Position numbers and translations under genes: made by a program. Shown piece by piece: positions 10,201-17,844 of a DNA stretch of 64,000 bases (position 1 is the first letter of the stretch; every line of letters begins with the position of its first letter). The DNA is from Cellulomonas sp. KH9 (GTDB lineage Bacteria; Actinomycetota; Actinomycetes; Actinomycetales; Cellulomonadaceae): positions 125,909-189,908 of the forward strand of contig NZ_FOSE01000002.1 of assembly GCF_900114185.1 (NCBI RefSeq). Direction: 5' to 3'. Below the pieces are notes generated by a model that was not told where the DNA came from, made no database searches, and saw nothing but the letters and a program-made list of their open reading frames with translations.

Positions 10201-10778
10201 TGCCGACCAGGACCGCAGCCGTCCTCGACAAGGACACGACCCAGCTCGTGCGGGACCTCGCGGCGCTCGTCACGACGGCCGTCGGGCACCTGGCGTCCGG
10301 CAGGTCGGTGTCGACCAGGGCGATGCGCGAGCGGGTGCTGGTCGTGGAGCGTGAGGCGCGGGGCGTCTCCGCCACGGCCGCCCCGCTGCGCCGTGCGGCG
10401 GGTGCGTCCGCCGCGGCGGGCGTCGAGGCCCGGCTGACCGCGCTGTGGGCGCTCACGTACGACACCCGCTACCTGGTGCGGAACGTCGAGGCGGCGATCC
10501 ACGGCGGCTCCGCGCGCGAGGCGCAGGACTGGGCGGCGGTGCGCGCCACGCTGCAGGTCAACTTCACGGCGCTGCTCGACGTCCTCGCCGGACGCCTGCC
10601 GACCGAGGTGCGTCCCGACCTGCCGGACACCGGACGTGCGGACCTGCCGGCGGGCAGCCCGCTCGGGAGCGTCGCGCGCCGTCTCGAGCGCATCAACGAC
10701 ACGCTCGTCCTGCTGGTGCAGAGCGCGTCGCCCGGGGTGCCCGACCGGCAGGAGGACGGCGGGCTCGTGGACGCCTGA
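7290..10778 (+). CDS. Ion-channel-like domain fused to duplicated FUSC domains
   Basis: This is a 1162-residue membrane protein. Residues 1-170 resemble a small potassium-channel pore module: a helix at about 3-25, a helix at about 66-90, a pore loop ending TVGGSS (121-126), and a helix at about 142-163. The filter lacks the Tyr and second Gly of TVGYG, so potassium selectivity is doubtful. Residues of roughly 430-600 form one FUSC-like membrane bundle, and residues of about 830-970 form a second (SHQYWATLAAYQVL, TYYTQVSPA), each followed by helical cytoplasmic segments. An alternating Asp-Ala linker lies at residues 797-807. GTG at 7290 has GAGGAG at 7278-7283. FUSC proteins are associated with aromatic acid or solute efflux; the substrate here is unknown. 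Confidence 0.82.
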   Translation: MDVVWLLLGVVVLVGTLLDVFLTALNYDESGFLAAPVTRLQWRSLRAVTRRLPRRWRPTALRQVTGLQVVLTIVLWVVGTVVGYGLVYDGLMTPTSFSVSGTGASLDLFSALYFSAAQLSTVGGSSLTAETDLLRFLSITETLTGVLLLSLILTYLLGVYSVIGDLNSLCTRFVTAERGAGSAVASIAPYVRDGQPNGLDGHLDDIGDAFGSYTDGLRLHFAAYYFQSGRDQFALPYALRMTSGTVAALRWGLPTGHPGATLPRLEPLTFEVLEFGNYLQRRLRWTSTDVPEVVDADRFARLADGEVPDDASGVWAARFLQLDQDMAALAGVRPGADPDDTYRRYTGWLPFAYRSQQVSVAVARDLDYQPVIVTDRPVSILHPQGALSLRGVEEYLSGPPEPTRPDAAGRRALSRWHTFLREHVTQVDPGYARLRAATRALLAAVGAGLTGLLLLRALGEDVLTPALFGGFVGMLSAGIAVDRTVRARRATSVLLLVPVTVVVVLGALVSGSPVWTAVLVVAVAVAGTWMARYGLRWAALGRTTFMVYYFALVLRLELSDVGSYLATAALGVAWGFLLTDVLLPERPVRVLRAGISGYQRELVALIDTLVDAVSWARWDPDVSKRVAVDQRRLTRGAAFMTGQLTGPPEVTGLDPRQAVRLRLRLLDTTLSASHLVGTARDVTGTAVSLELRGRLAGRLELLRAHLQQLAASHDAARAGDALTPRVDPWDVPPPPAQWPAPARALWRSMNELYDVATGLSTTLHAVAGPAAGTGRAAATTPGVPVPAGSGAPDRRSADADADADADALEELDWDGADPQATGLHLSSVTRRSAQAGIAVGAALLIAELVSSSHQYWATLAAYQVLGGTDGETRLKGLQRVGGTVVGAVIGFGVAIWSGHEPWVLVPLLAVAVFAATYYTQVSPAAATLWRTMLFAVIYEFLGRLTPVALELRVLETLLGAAAAVVVAWLVLPTRTAAVLDKDTTQLVRDLAALVTTAVGHLASGRSVSTRAMRERVLVVEREARGVSATAAPLRRAAGASAAAGVEARLTALWALTYDTRYLVRNVEAAIHGGSAREAQDWAAVRATLQVNFTALLDVLAGRLPTEVRPDLPDTGRADLPAGSPLGSVARRLERINDTLVLLVQSASPGVPDRQEDGGLVDA
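9678..9710 (+). repeat. Hexanucleotide repeat encoding alternating Ala-Asp
   Basis: Imperfect tandem copies of GACGCC/GACGCG encode ADADADADADA (residues 797-807) in the linker before the second FUSC domain. The repeat is in frame with an acidic stretch that follows (LEELDWDG). Copy-number change would keep the reading frame. Confidence 0.8.
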
Positions 10779-10872
10779 ACGACCGTCGCGTCCCGGCTCG
10801 GCCCGGCCAGCCCGAGCGGGCCGCTCCCGCCCGACCACGTCCCGTGGCGTCCGCGCCGGCCCCGACGCACCG

Positions 10873-10904
10873 CCGGCCGCCCCCGCGCGGGCGGGGACGG
10901 CCGG
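10873..10904. terminator. Hairpin between convergent genes
   Basis: A 14-base arm (CCGGCCGCCCCCGC) pairs with its partner with one mismatch around a GCGG loop. It lies between the convergent FUSC-fusion and DUF1269 genes and could end transcription in both directions. There is no clear T-run. Confidence 0.5.
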
Positions 10905-10929
10905 GTGGTCACCGTCCGAGGTTCAGCCG

Positions 10930-11427
10930 TCAGACGTTCTCCTGGAACGCCTCGCGCAGCTTGGCCTCCTCCTCGGACGACAGGTTCGTCGCGAGCAGCT
11001 CCGGGTGGATGCCCTGCTCCCGCAGCGACGCGATGACCCGGTCGGGGACCTCGCCGGACGTGAGCAGGAACAGCGCGGACGTACCCGGCGTCACCTTCTC
11101 GCGCACCTGCTTGATGAAGTTGTCGTCGATCCCCACGTCCGTCAGGGCGCCACCGAGGGCACCCGCGGCCGCGCCGACGATCACGCCGACCAGCGGGATG
11201 AAGAAGAGCAGGCCGAACAGCAGGCCCCAGAACGTGCCGCCCAGCGCGCCGACGGCGGCGAGGTTGTGCGACTGGCGCGTCTTCGGCTTCTTCTTGTCGG
11301 GCTGCCACGACACCGTGGCGGCGTCCTGCACGTCGATGAGGTGCTGCGTCTGCAGGGCGAGGACCGCGTCCTCCGCCTGCGACGCCCCCTCGGGGGTCTG
11401 GAACTTCCACACGCTCAGAGTGGCCAC
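10930..11427 (-). CDS. DUF1269 family membrane protein
   Basis: This 165-residue protein of the DUF1269 family has no assigned biochemical role. It starts ATLSVWKFQTPEGASQAEDA, as many family members do (a ferredoxin-like fold dealing with pairs of residues). A glycine-rich membrane hairpin follows at about residues 58-95 (LGGTFWGLLFGLLFFIPLVG and a GAAAGALGGAL segment). The C-terminal part, with TPGTSALFLLTSG and an alpha-helical acidic tail, is the conserved second half. GTG at 11427 has GAGGAG six bases upstream on the minus strand. It is divergent from nirB and probably transcribed alone. Confidence 0.85.
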   Translation of the reverse strand: MATLSVWKFQTPEGASQAEDAVLALQTQHLIDVQDAATVSWQPDKKKPKTRQSHNLAAVGALGGTFWGLLFGLLFFIPLVGVIVGAAAGALGGALTDVGIDDNFIKQVREKVTPGTSALFLLTSGEVPDRVIASLREQGIHPELLATNLSSEEEAKLREAFQENV

Positions 11428-11736
11428 CGTCGTCTCCTCGTCCGGGCCGGTCCGTCGCCCCGCCCGGCGTCACGCCGGGCAGGCCGGGGCCCGACCCCAG
11501 GCTCGCCGTCGGGCCGGCGCCGCGCCTCATCCGGCACGGATGATCGTCCGGCTGCGCCGGCACCGTCGTCCGCGCGCACCTCACACGGCGGCCGGCGCCG
11601 GTGTGCGCGGACGGTTCCGGCGGGGTAACGCCCAGGCGTGCCCGGTGGAAACACGCCGCCCCTAGCGTCGTCGGCAGCGGCGGTCGCCCGGCCCGCCCGC
11701 GACGACCGCCCCGGTCCGAGCTCCTGGAGGGTCCCC
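11428..11736. other. Divergent intergenic region DUF1269/nirB
   Basis: These 309 bases hold the promoters of both divergent genes. I see a GTAAC (11625-11629) and a GAAAC (11648-11652), and an inverted repeat GGCGTG/CACGCC at 11635-11640 and 11652-11657. A -10-like TAGCGT lies at 11663-11668. I see no convincing reading frame here; the upstream extension of nirB is not conserved in character. Confidence 0.5.
11663..11668 (+). promoter_or_regulatory. Putative -10 element of nirB
   Basis: TAGCGT fits the actinobacterial TAnnnT -10 pattern and would place the transcript start near 11675, giving a leader of about 60 bases. No good -35 is seen, consistent with an activated promoter. Confidence 0.3.
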
Positions 11737-14298
11737 ATGGACGCACAGCGTCACCTCGTGGTCGTCGGCGGAGGCATGGTCGCCCAGCGCCTCGTCGAGG
11801 CCCTGCGGGACCGTGACGGCGACGGCGTCTGGCGGGTCACGGTCCTCGCGGAGGAGCCGCGGCGGCCGTACGACCGCGTCGCCCTCACGAGCTACTTCTC
11901 GGGGCGGACCCCCGAGGACCTGGCGCTGGGTGACGCCGCGCTGTGGGACGACCCGCTCGTCACGCTCGTGCGGGGGGACGCGGTGACCGCGGTCGACCGC
12001 GCCACGCGGACCGTCACGGCCGCGTCGGGGCGCACGCACCGCTACGACCACCTCGTCCTGGCCACCGGCTCGTCCGCGTGGGTCCCGCCCATGGAGGGCG
12101 CCGACCTCGACGGCGTCTTCGTGTACCGGACGCTCGACGACGTCGCGGCCCTGCGCGGCCACGTCACCGCGCTCGCCGGGGAGCGCACCGTGCGCGGGGT
12201 CGTGCTGGGCGGTGGGCTGCTCGGCCTGGAGGCCGCCGGTGCGCTCGACGCGCTGGGGGCGCGCCCCACGGTCCTGCAGGTCGACACGCACCTGATGTCC
12301 GCCCAGGTCGACCTCGGCGGCGGCGAGGCGCTGCGTCGCCTGGTCAACCGGTTGGGCATCGGGGTCCGCACCCAGTCCCGGACGACCCGGCTGCTGCCGC
12401 ACCGCACCGGCGGTGTGGGGCGGGTGGAGCTCGCCGACGGCACACGGCTGGACGCCGACGTGGTCGTCGTCGCCGCCGGTGTGCGTCCCCGCGACGAGCT
12501 CGCGCGCGCCGCGGGCCTGCCGATCGGCCCGCGCGGCGGCGTGGTCGTCGACGACACGTGCCTGACGGACGACCCGGACGTGTCCGCGGTCGGCGAGGTC
12601 GCGTGCATCCGGGGGGCCTGCATCGGTCTGGTCGCGCCCGGTTACACGATGGCCGAGGTGACGGTGGACCGGTTGCTCGGCGGCGGTGCCGTGTACCCCG
12701 GGGCCGACACGGCGACCAGGCTCAAGCTCGCGGGCGTCGACGTCGCCAGCTTCGGCGACGCGTTCGCGCGCACCCCCGGCGCGCTCGAGGTCGTCTGGGC
12801 CGATCCCGTGGGCGGCGTGTACAAGAAGCTCGTCCTGTCCGACGACGCCCGCACCCTGCTCGGCGGCGTGCTGGTCGGCGACGCCACCGCGTACGCGAGC
12901 CTGCGTCCCATGGTGGGACGCGAGCTGCCCGGCGACCCCGCCGCGTTCCTGCTGCCCGAGGGGGGCACCGGCGCCCCGGAGCTCGAGCTGCCCGACGACG
13001 CCGGCGTCTGCTCGTGCAACAACGTGCCCGCCGGTGCGGTCCGGCACGCCGTGGCCGAGCAGGGCTGCCACGACCTCGGCGCCGTGAAGGCCTGCACGCG
13101 CGCCGGGACGAGCTGCGGGTCCTGCCTGCCGCTGGTCAAGAAGCTCATGGCCACCGAGCTCGGCAAGCTCGGCGTGACGGTCAGCAGCGCGCTGTGCGAG
13201 CACTTCGCCCTGTCGCGCGCCCAGCTGTACGACGCCGTCCGCGTCGCCGGGCTGCGCACGTTCACCGAGGTGCTCGAGCGGTTCGGCTCGCACGGGCGCG
13301 GGTGCGACATCTGCCGCCCCGTCGTCGCCTCGATCCTCGCGACCACGGCGCCCGCGCACGTGCTGGACGGCGAGCGCGCCGCCCTGCAGGACACCAACGA
13401 CCACGTCATGGCGAACCTGCAGAAGGACGGCTCGTACTCGGTGGTGCCCCGCATGGCCGGCGGCGAGGTCACCCCCGAGGGGCTCATCGCGGTGGGCGAG
13501 GTCGCCCGCGACTTCGGTCTGTACACCAAGATCACCGGCGGGCAGCGCATCGACATGTTCGGCGCCCGCATCGACCAGCTCCCGCTCATCTGGCGCCGCC
13601 TGGTCGACGCCGGCTTCGAGTCCGGCCACGCGTACGGCAAGTCGCTGCGCACCGTGAAGTCGTGCGTCGGGTCGACGTGGTGCCGCTTCGGGGTGCAGGA
13701 CTCCGTCGCGCTCGCGGTCATGCTCGAGCTGCGGTACCGCGGGCTGCGCTCGCCGCACAAGATCAAGCTCGGCGTCTCGGGCTGCGCGCGCGAGTGCGCC
13801 GAGGCCCGCGGCAAGGACGTCGGCGTCATCGCGACCGACAAGGGCTGGAACGTCTACGTCGGCGGCAACGGCGGCTTCACGCCGCGCCACGCCCGCCTGC
13901 TGGCCGAGGACCTCGACACCCAGACCCTCGTGCGCACCATCGACCGCTTCCTCCTCTACTACGTGCGCACCGCCGACCGGCTGCAGCGCACGGCCCCGTG
14001 GATCGAGGAGGTCGAGGGCGGGCTCGACGGCGTGCGCGCCGTCGTCCTCGAGGACTCGCTCGGCATCTGCGCCGACCTCGACGAGCAGATGGCCCGGCAC
14101 GTCGCCGACTACGAGGACGAGTGGCGCGCCACGCTGGACGACCCCGACAAGCTCGCGCGGTTCGCGTCGTTCGTCAACGCACCCGACGTGCCCGACCCGT
14201 CGCTCGCCTACGTCCCCACCCGGGGCCAGGTGCGCCCCGCGACCCCCGACGAGCGCGCCGTGCTCGTCGCCGGCACCACCCTGGAGGTCCGCTCGTGA
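11737..14298 (+). CDS. nirB: Nitrite reductase (NAD(P)H) large subunit
   Basis: NirB is the cytosolic assimilatory nitrite reductase that reduces nitrite to ammonium with NAD(P)H via FAD, Fe-S and sirohaem. The 853-residue order is: an FAD-binding GGGMVAQRLVEAL near residue 10; a second Rossmann motif GGGLLGLEAAGALDALG near 155; a BFD-like [2Fe-2S] region starting near 425 (VCSCNN, then CTRAGTSCGSC); the sulfite/nitrite reductase ferredoxin-like half-domain; and the sirohaem-[4Fe-4S] cysteines in SCVGSTWCRFG (about 642) and SGCARECAEA (about 682). ATG at 11737 follows CTGGAGG. The four-base overlap with nirD (GTGA) and the linked sirohaem genes support the assignment. Confidence 0.97.
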   Translation: MDAQRHLVVVGGGMVAQRLVEALRDRDGDGVWRVTVLAEEPRRPYDRVALTSYFSGRTPEDLALGDAALWDDPLVTLVRGDAVTAVDRATRTVTAASGRTHRYDHLVLATGSSAWVPPMEGADLDGVFVYRTLDDVAALRGHVTALAGERTVRGVVLGGGLLGLEAAGALDALGARPTVLQVDTHLMSAQVDLGGGEALRRLVNRLGIGVRTQSRTTRLLPHRTGGVGRVELADGTRLDADVVVVAAGVRPRDELARAAGLPIGPRGGVVVDDTCLTDDPDVSAVGEVACIRGACIGLVAPGYTMAEVTVDRLLGGGAVYPGADTATRLKLAGVDVASFGDAFARTPGALEVVWADPVGGVYKKLVLSDDARTLLGGVLVGDATAYASLRPMVGRELPGDPAAFLLPEGGTGAPELELPDDAGVCSCNNVPAGAVRHAVAEQGCHDLGAVKACTRAGTSCGSCLPLVKKLMATELGKLGVTVSSALCEHFALSRAQLYDAVRVAGLRTFTEVLERFGSHGRGCDICRPVVASILATTAPAHVLDGERAALQDTNDHVMANLQKDGSYSVVPRMAGGEVTPEGLIAVGEVARDFGLYTKITGGQRIDMFGARIDQLPLIWRRLVDAGFESGHAYGKSLRTVKSCVGSTWCRFGVQDSVALAVMLELRYRGLRSPHKIKLGVSGCARECAEARGKDVGVIATDKGWNVYVGGNGGFTPRHARLLAEDLDTQTLVRTIDRFLLYYVRTADRLQRTAPWIEEVEGGLDGVRAVVLEDSLGICADLDEQMARHVADYEDEWRATLDDPDKLARFASFVNAPDVPDPSLAYVPTRGQVRPATPDERAVLVAGTTLEVRS

Positions 14299-14714
14299 CC
14301 ACCCTCGACCACCCGGCCACCACCTGGCTGACCGTGTGCCGCCTGCACGACCTGGCGTACGAGCGGGGCGCCGCGGCCCTCGTGCCCGACGAGGCAGGCG
14401 GCCTGCCCGTGCTCACCCAGGTCGCCCTCTTCCGGCTGCTCGACGAGCGGGTGCTCGCGGTGCAGCAGCACGACCCGTTCAGCGACGCCCACGTGATGGC
14501 GCGTGGCATCGTCGGGACCCGGCGGGTGGCCGACCTGGACGTGCCGACGGTCGCCTCACCGATGCACAAGCAGGTCTTCGACCTCGGGACCGGCCGGTGC
14601 CTCGACCCGGCCGGTAAGGAGCCGGCCGCCGGTCGCTCCCCGGACCTGCGCACCTGGCAGGTGCGGGTCGTGGACGGCGACGTGCAGGTCGCCGTGGGCG
14701 GGGGCCCGTCGTGA
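14295..14714 (+). CDS. nirD: Nitrite reductase small subunit NirD
   Basis: NirD is the small partner of NirB with a Rieske-like fold. The 139 residues include WLTVCRLHDL, LFRLLDERVLAVQQHDPFS and the KQVFDLGTGRCLDP segment typical of NirD. The Rieske Cys-His pairs are absent, as is normal for NirD proteins, which bind no cluster. GTG at 14295 overlaps the nirB stop by four bases, and the end overlaps cysG in the same way, so translation of the pair is probably coupled. Confidence 0.95.
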   Translation: MTTLDHPATTWLTVCRLHDLAYERGAAALVPDEAGGLPVLTQVALFRLLDERVLAVQQHDPFSDAHVMARGIVGTRRVADLDVPTVASPMHKQVFDLGTGRCLDPAGKEPAAGRSPDLRTWQVRVVDGDVQVAVGGGPS

Positions 14715-15979
14715 CCGCGCTGCTCGGGGTCGAGCTGGCCGGGCGACCCGTGCTCGTGGCGGGCGGGGGACCGGTCGCGGCACGGCGGGCGGAGTCGCTC
14801 GCGGACGCCGGTGCGCTCGTGCACGTGGTCGCGCCACAGGTCTGCGAGCCGCTCGCGGACCTGGTCGTCGCGGGACGTGCCCGGTGGTCCGACCGCGAGG
14901 TCGTCGAGTCCGACCTGGACGACGTGTGGCTCGCGCACACGGCGACGGGGGAGCGGGCCACCGACGCTGCGGTGGTCGCGTGGGCCACGGCACGTCGCGT
15001 GTTCTGCGTCGACGCGGGCGGCGCACGCCGCCCCGCCGCCGGGACGGCGCGCACCCCGGCCACGACGCGGGCCGGTGACGTCCTCGTCGGGGTCGTCTCG
15101 ACCGCCGGCGCCGACCCGCGCCGCAGCGTGCAGGTGCGCGACCGGCTCGCCGCCCACCTGCGCACCGGCCGGGTCGACCTGCGCCGACGCCGGGCGAGCC
15201 CGGGCCGGGGGAGCGTCGTGCTCGTCGGCGGCGGCCCCGGTGACGTGGGGCTGCTGACCGTCGCGGGCCGGCGTGCGCTCGCCGAGGCGGACGTCGTCGT
15301 CACGGACCGGCTCGGGCCGACCGACGTGCTCGCGGAGCTGCCGGGCGACGTCGAGGTGGTCGACGTCGGCAAGTCGCCCGGGCACCACCCGGTCCCGCAG
15401 GACGAGATCAACCGCATCCTCGTCGAGCAGGCGCAGCGCGGCCGGCTCGTCGTGCGCCTCAAGGGCGGGGACCCCTTCGTGTACGGGCGGGGCGGCGAGG
15501 AGGTGCTGGCGTGCCGTGCGGCAGGGGTCCCGGTCACCGTCGTCCCCGGCGTGAGCAGCGCGTTCGCCGCGGCCGCGGCGGCGGGCATCCCACTGACGCA
15601 CCGCGGGGTCGTGGGCGCCGTGCACGTGATGAACGGCACCGACGGCTGGTCGGCCGCGGCGCTGACCGGGCTGCGGGACCGGTCGTGCACCGTCGTCGTC
15701 CTCATGGGGGTCGCGGCGCTGCCGGGGCTGGTGCGTGACGCGCTGGCCGCCGGGGTCGACCCGGACCTGCCGGTCGCCGTGGTGGAGCGGGCGACGCAGG
15801 ACGACCAGCGGGTGACCCGAGCACCCCTGCACGCCGTCGCCGCGGAGGCCGGGGCCCGGGGCGTGGCCGCCCCGGCCGTGGTCCTGCTGGGCGACGTCGC
15901 GGCGCCCGGGCTGCTCGACGTCCCGACCGGTGGCACGCCCGAGACGTCCGGCTCCGGTGCGACGACAATGGGCGCGTGA
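14711..15979 (+). CDS. cysG: Sirohaem synthase: uroporphyrinogen-III C-methyltransferase with precorrin-2 dehydrogenase domain
   Basis: This 422-residue bifunctional enzyme makes the sirohaem precursor for NirB. Residues 1-150 form an NAD-binding Rossmann domain (VLVAGGGPVAARRAESL) related to precorrin-2 dehydrogenase. Residues of about 160-400 form the SAM-dependent uroporphyrinogen-III methyltransferase, with VGGGPGDVGLLT, the VRLKGGDPFVYGRGGEE loop and VPGVSSAFAAAA. Both the start and the end overlap neighbours by four bases (GTGA). Iron insertion is probably carried out by the CbiX-like protein two genes downstream. Standalone SUMT (CobA) naming is possible if the dehydrogenase domain proves inactive. 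Confidence 0.92.
   Translation: MTALLGVELAGRPVLVAGGGPVAARRAESLADAGALVHVVAPQVCEPLADLVVAGRARWSDREVVESDLDDVWLAHTATGERATDAAVVAWATARRVFCVDAGGARRPAAGTARTPATTRAGDVLVGVVSTAGADPRRSVQVRDRLAAHLRTGRVDLRRRRASPGRGSVVLVGGGPGDVGLLTVAGRRALAEADVVVTDRLGPTDVLAELPGDVEVVDVGKSPGHHPVPQDEINRILVEQAQRGRLVVRLKGGDPFVYGRGGEEVLACRAAGVPVTVVPGVSSAFAAAAAAGIPLTHRGVVGAVHVMNGTDGWSAAALTGLRDRSCTVVVLMGVAALPGLVRDALAAGVDPDLPVAVVERATQDDQRVTRAPLHAVAAEAGARGVAAPAVVLLGDVAAPGLLDVPTGGTPETSGSGATTMGA
15964..15969 (+). promoter_or_regulatory. Possible internal -10 element before hemD
   Basis: GACAAT inside the end of cysG ends 7 bases before the hemD GTG, the spacing expected for a leaderless start. It may give hemD an extra transcript independent of nitrite control. 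Confidence 0.35.
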
Positions 15980-17097
15980 CGGCCGAGATGATCGACCAGA
16001 CGCTGGCGGGGTGCGTCGTGCTCGTCACGGCGGACCGCCGCGCCGCGGAGCTGAGCGCCGCCCTGGAACGTCGCGGCGCCACGATCCGGCACGCCCCGGC
16101 CCTGGGCATGGTGCCCCACACGGACGACGCCCTGCTGCTCGCCCGCACGCGTGACCTGCTGGTCGACCCACCGGACACCCTCGTCGTCACCACGGGGATC
16201 GGCTTCCGCGGCTGGGTGGAGGCCGCGGACGCCGCCGGTGTGGCGGACCGGCTCGTGGAGGTGCTGCGCCGGACCCGGATCGTCGCGCGCGGCCCCAAGG
16301 CGCGCGGCGCCATCCAGGCGGCGGGGCTCAGCGCGGACTGGGTCGCGGAGTCCGAGACCAGTGCCGAGATCGCCGAGACGCTGCTCGACGAGGGCGTGGC
16401 GGGTCGCGACATCGTCGTCCAGCACCACGGCGCCGGCGCCGACGGCCTGGACGAGGCGTTCGCCCTGGCCGGCGCGCGCGTGCGCAGCCTCGTGGTCTAC
16501 CGGTGGGGTCCGCCACCGGACCCGGCACTGGTGCGGGACTCGGCCCGGGCCGTCGCGGACGGTGGGATCGACGCCGTGGTCTTCACGTCGGCACCCGGCG
16601 CGGCGGCGTGGCTGGCCGCTGCGACCGAGGCGGACGCCCTCGACGGCGTCCTGCGGCGCCACCGCTCCGGCGCCGTGGTGTTCGCCGCCGTCGGCCCGGT
16701 GACCGCCAAGCCGCTGCTCGACGTGGGGATCGACCCGCTCGTGCCCGACCGGGGCCGGCTCGGCTCGCTCGTGCGCGCGGTCGTGACGCACTACGGCGGC
16801 GTCGACGCGCTCGACACGGTCGCCGGCCCGCTGCGCGTGCGGCGGGCGGCGGCGGTGCTGGACGGCCGCGTGCTGCCGCTGTCGCGTACCGGCCTGGAGG
16901 TGCTGCGGCTGCTCGCGCACGCGCGCGGTTCCGTCGTGCCCCGTGAGCACGTCCTGGCCGCGTTGCCCGGCGTGTCGTCCGACCCGCACGCCGCCGAGGT
17001 CGCGATCGCGCGGCTGCGTGACGCGGCCGGGAGCCGTGCCCTCATCCGTACGGTGGTCAAGCGCGGCTACCGGCTCGAGCTCCAGGAGCAGGTGTGA
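15976..17097 (+). CDS. hemD: Uroporphyrinogen-III synthase fused to an OmpR-type winged-helix domain
   Basis: The N-terminal 270 residues match HemD, which cyclises hydroxymethylbilane to uroporphyrinogen III. Visible family features are VTADRRAAELSAALERRG, VVTTGIGFRGWVEAA, VVFTSAPGAAAWL and a closing GPVTAKPLLDVGI. Residues of about 285-370 form a DNA-binding winged helix of the OmpR/PhoB type (LSRTGLEVLRLLA, then IRTVVKRGYRLEL). M. tuberculosis Rv0260c has the same architecture. No receiver domain is present. The gene overlaps cysG and the chelatase gene by four bases each, so it supplies the tetrapyrrole pathway of the nir operon and could also report on it. Confidence 0.9.
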   Translation: MTAEMIDQTLAGCVVLVTADRRAAELSAALERRGATIRHAPALGMVPHTDDALLLARTRDLLVDPPDTLVVTTGIGFRGWVEAADAAGVADRLVEVLRRTRIVARGPKARGAIQAAGLSADWVAESETSAEIAETLLDEGVAGRDIVVQHHGAGADGLDEAFALAGARVRSLVVYRWGPPPDPALVRDSARAVADGGIDAVVFTSAPGAAAWLAAATEADALDGVLRRHRSGAVVFAAVGPVTAKPLLDVGIDPLVPDRGRLGSLVRAVVTHYGGVDALDTVAGPLRVRRAAAVLDGRVLPLSRTGLEVLRLLAHARGSVVPREHVLAALPGVSSDPHAAEVAIARLRDAAGSRALIRTVVKRGYRLELQEQV

Positions 17098-17840
17098 CCT
17101 CCACCGCGACCGTCCCCGTCCTCGTCGGCTGCTCGCACGGCACCGACAGTGCCGCGGGCCGCGCGGCGATCGCCTCGATCCTCGTCGACGTCGTCGCGGC
17201 CCGGCCCGGCCTCGACGTGCGCGAGGCGTTCGTGGACGTGCAGCAGCCCGAGGTCGACGACGTCGTCACGGGTGCGCTCCGTGAGGCACCGGCGGTCGTG
17301 GTGCCGCTGCTGCTGTCCGTGGGGTTCCACGTGAAGGTCGACGTGGCGCGCGCGGTGGACCGGCCCGGTGCGGCCGCGGCCCGGCCGATGGGCCCGGACC
17401 CGCGCCTGGTCGAGATCCTCGCCGAACGGCTCGCGGCCGCGGGTCTCGCGGACGGGGACGCGGTCGTGCTCGCGGCCGCCGGGTCCAGCGACCCCGCCGC
17501 CGCCGCCGCGGTGCGGGACGTCGTGGACGCGCTCGCGCAGCACCTGGGCCGGCCCGTGACGGTCGGGTACGGGTCGGGCGCCCACCCGCGCGTGCCGGTC
17601 GCCGTGGCGGCGGCGCGCGCCGGGCTCGCGCCGGGCGGGCGCGTCGTGGTCGCCTCCTACCTGCTCGCCCCGGGCTACTTCCTCGACCGCGTGCACGAGG
17701 CGGGCGCGGACGTCGTGACGGCCCCCCTGGCGCCGGACCCGCGGCTGGCCGCGATCGCGCTCGACCGGTACGACGAGGTCAGCGGGCACGCGACGTCGTC
17801 GTGGCCCACGCCGCAGCGGGCGGCCGGCGCGCGTCACTGA
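17094..17840 (+). CDS. Sirohydrochlorin chelatase-like protein (CbiX family)
   Basis: This 248-residue CbiX/SirB family protein probably inserts iron into sirohydrochlorin to complete sirohaem. Two repeats of the chelatase half-domain are visible. The first opens VPVLVGCSHGTDSAAGR, with the metal-binding His in SHGT; its GFHVKVDVARA holds the second His. The second repeat contains VVLAAAGSSDPAA and a closing ASYLLAPGYFLDRVHEAGAD. The second repeat has AAAGSSD where the first has the His, as is usual for the two-domain form. The start overlaps hemD (GTGA). It is the last gene of the nirBD-cysG-hemD operon. Confidence 0.88.
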   Translation: MTSTATVPVLVGCSHGTDSAAGRAAIASILVDVVAARPGLDVREAFVDVQQPEVDDVVTGALREAPAVVVPLLLSVGFHVKVDVARAVDRPGAAAARPMGPDPRLVEILAERLAAAGLADGDAVVLAAAGSSDPAAAAAVRDVVDALAQHLGRPVTVGYGSGAHPRVPVAVAAARAGLAPGGRVVVASYLLAPGYFLDRVHEAGADVVTAPLAPDPRLAAIALDRYDEVSGHATSSWPTPQRAAGARH

Positions 17841-17844
17841 GCCC

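Noticed and set aside
4845..10838. A nearly 2000-codon open frame on the minus strand
   Set aside because: It lies antisense to the yhgE and FUSC-fusion genes, is full of Arg, Gly and Pro typical of shadow frames in GC-rich DNA, and has no recognisable domain.
11638..11736. In-frame N-terminal extension of nirB
   Set aside because: The extra residues are low-complexity, the -10-like element lies inside it, and ATG 11737 has its own ribosome-binding site directly before the FAD-binding strand.
14295..14714. Rieske-type ferredoxin rather than NirD
   Set aside because: The two Cys-X-His pairs needed to bind a Rieske cluster are absent, and the gene directly follows nirB, so NirD is the better call.
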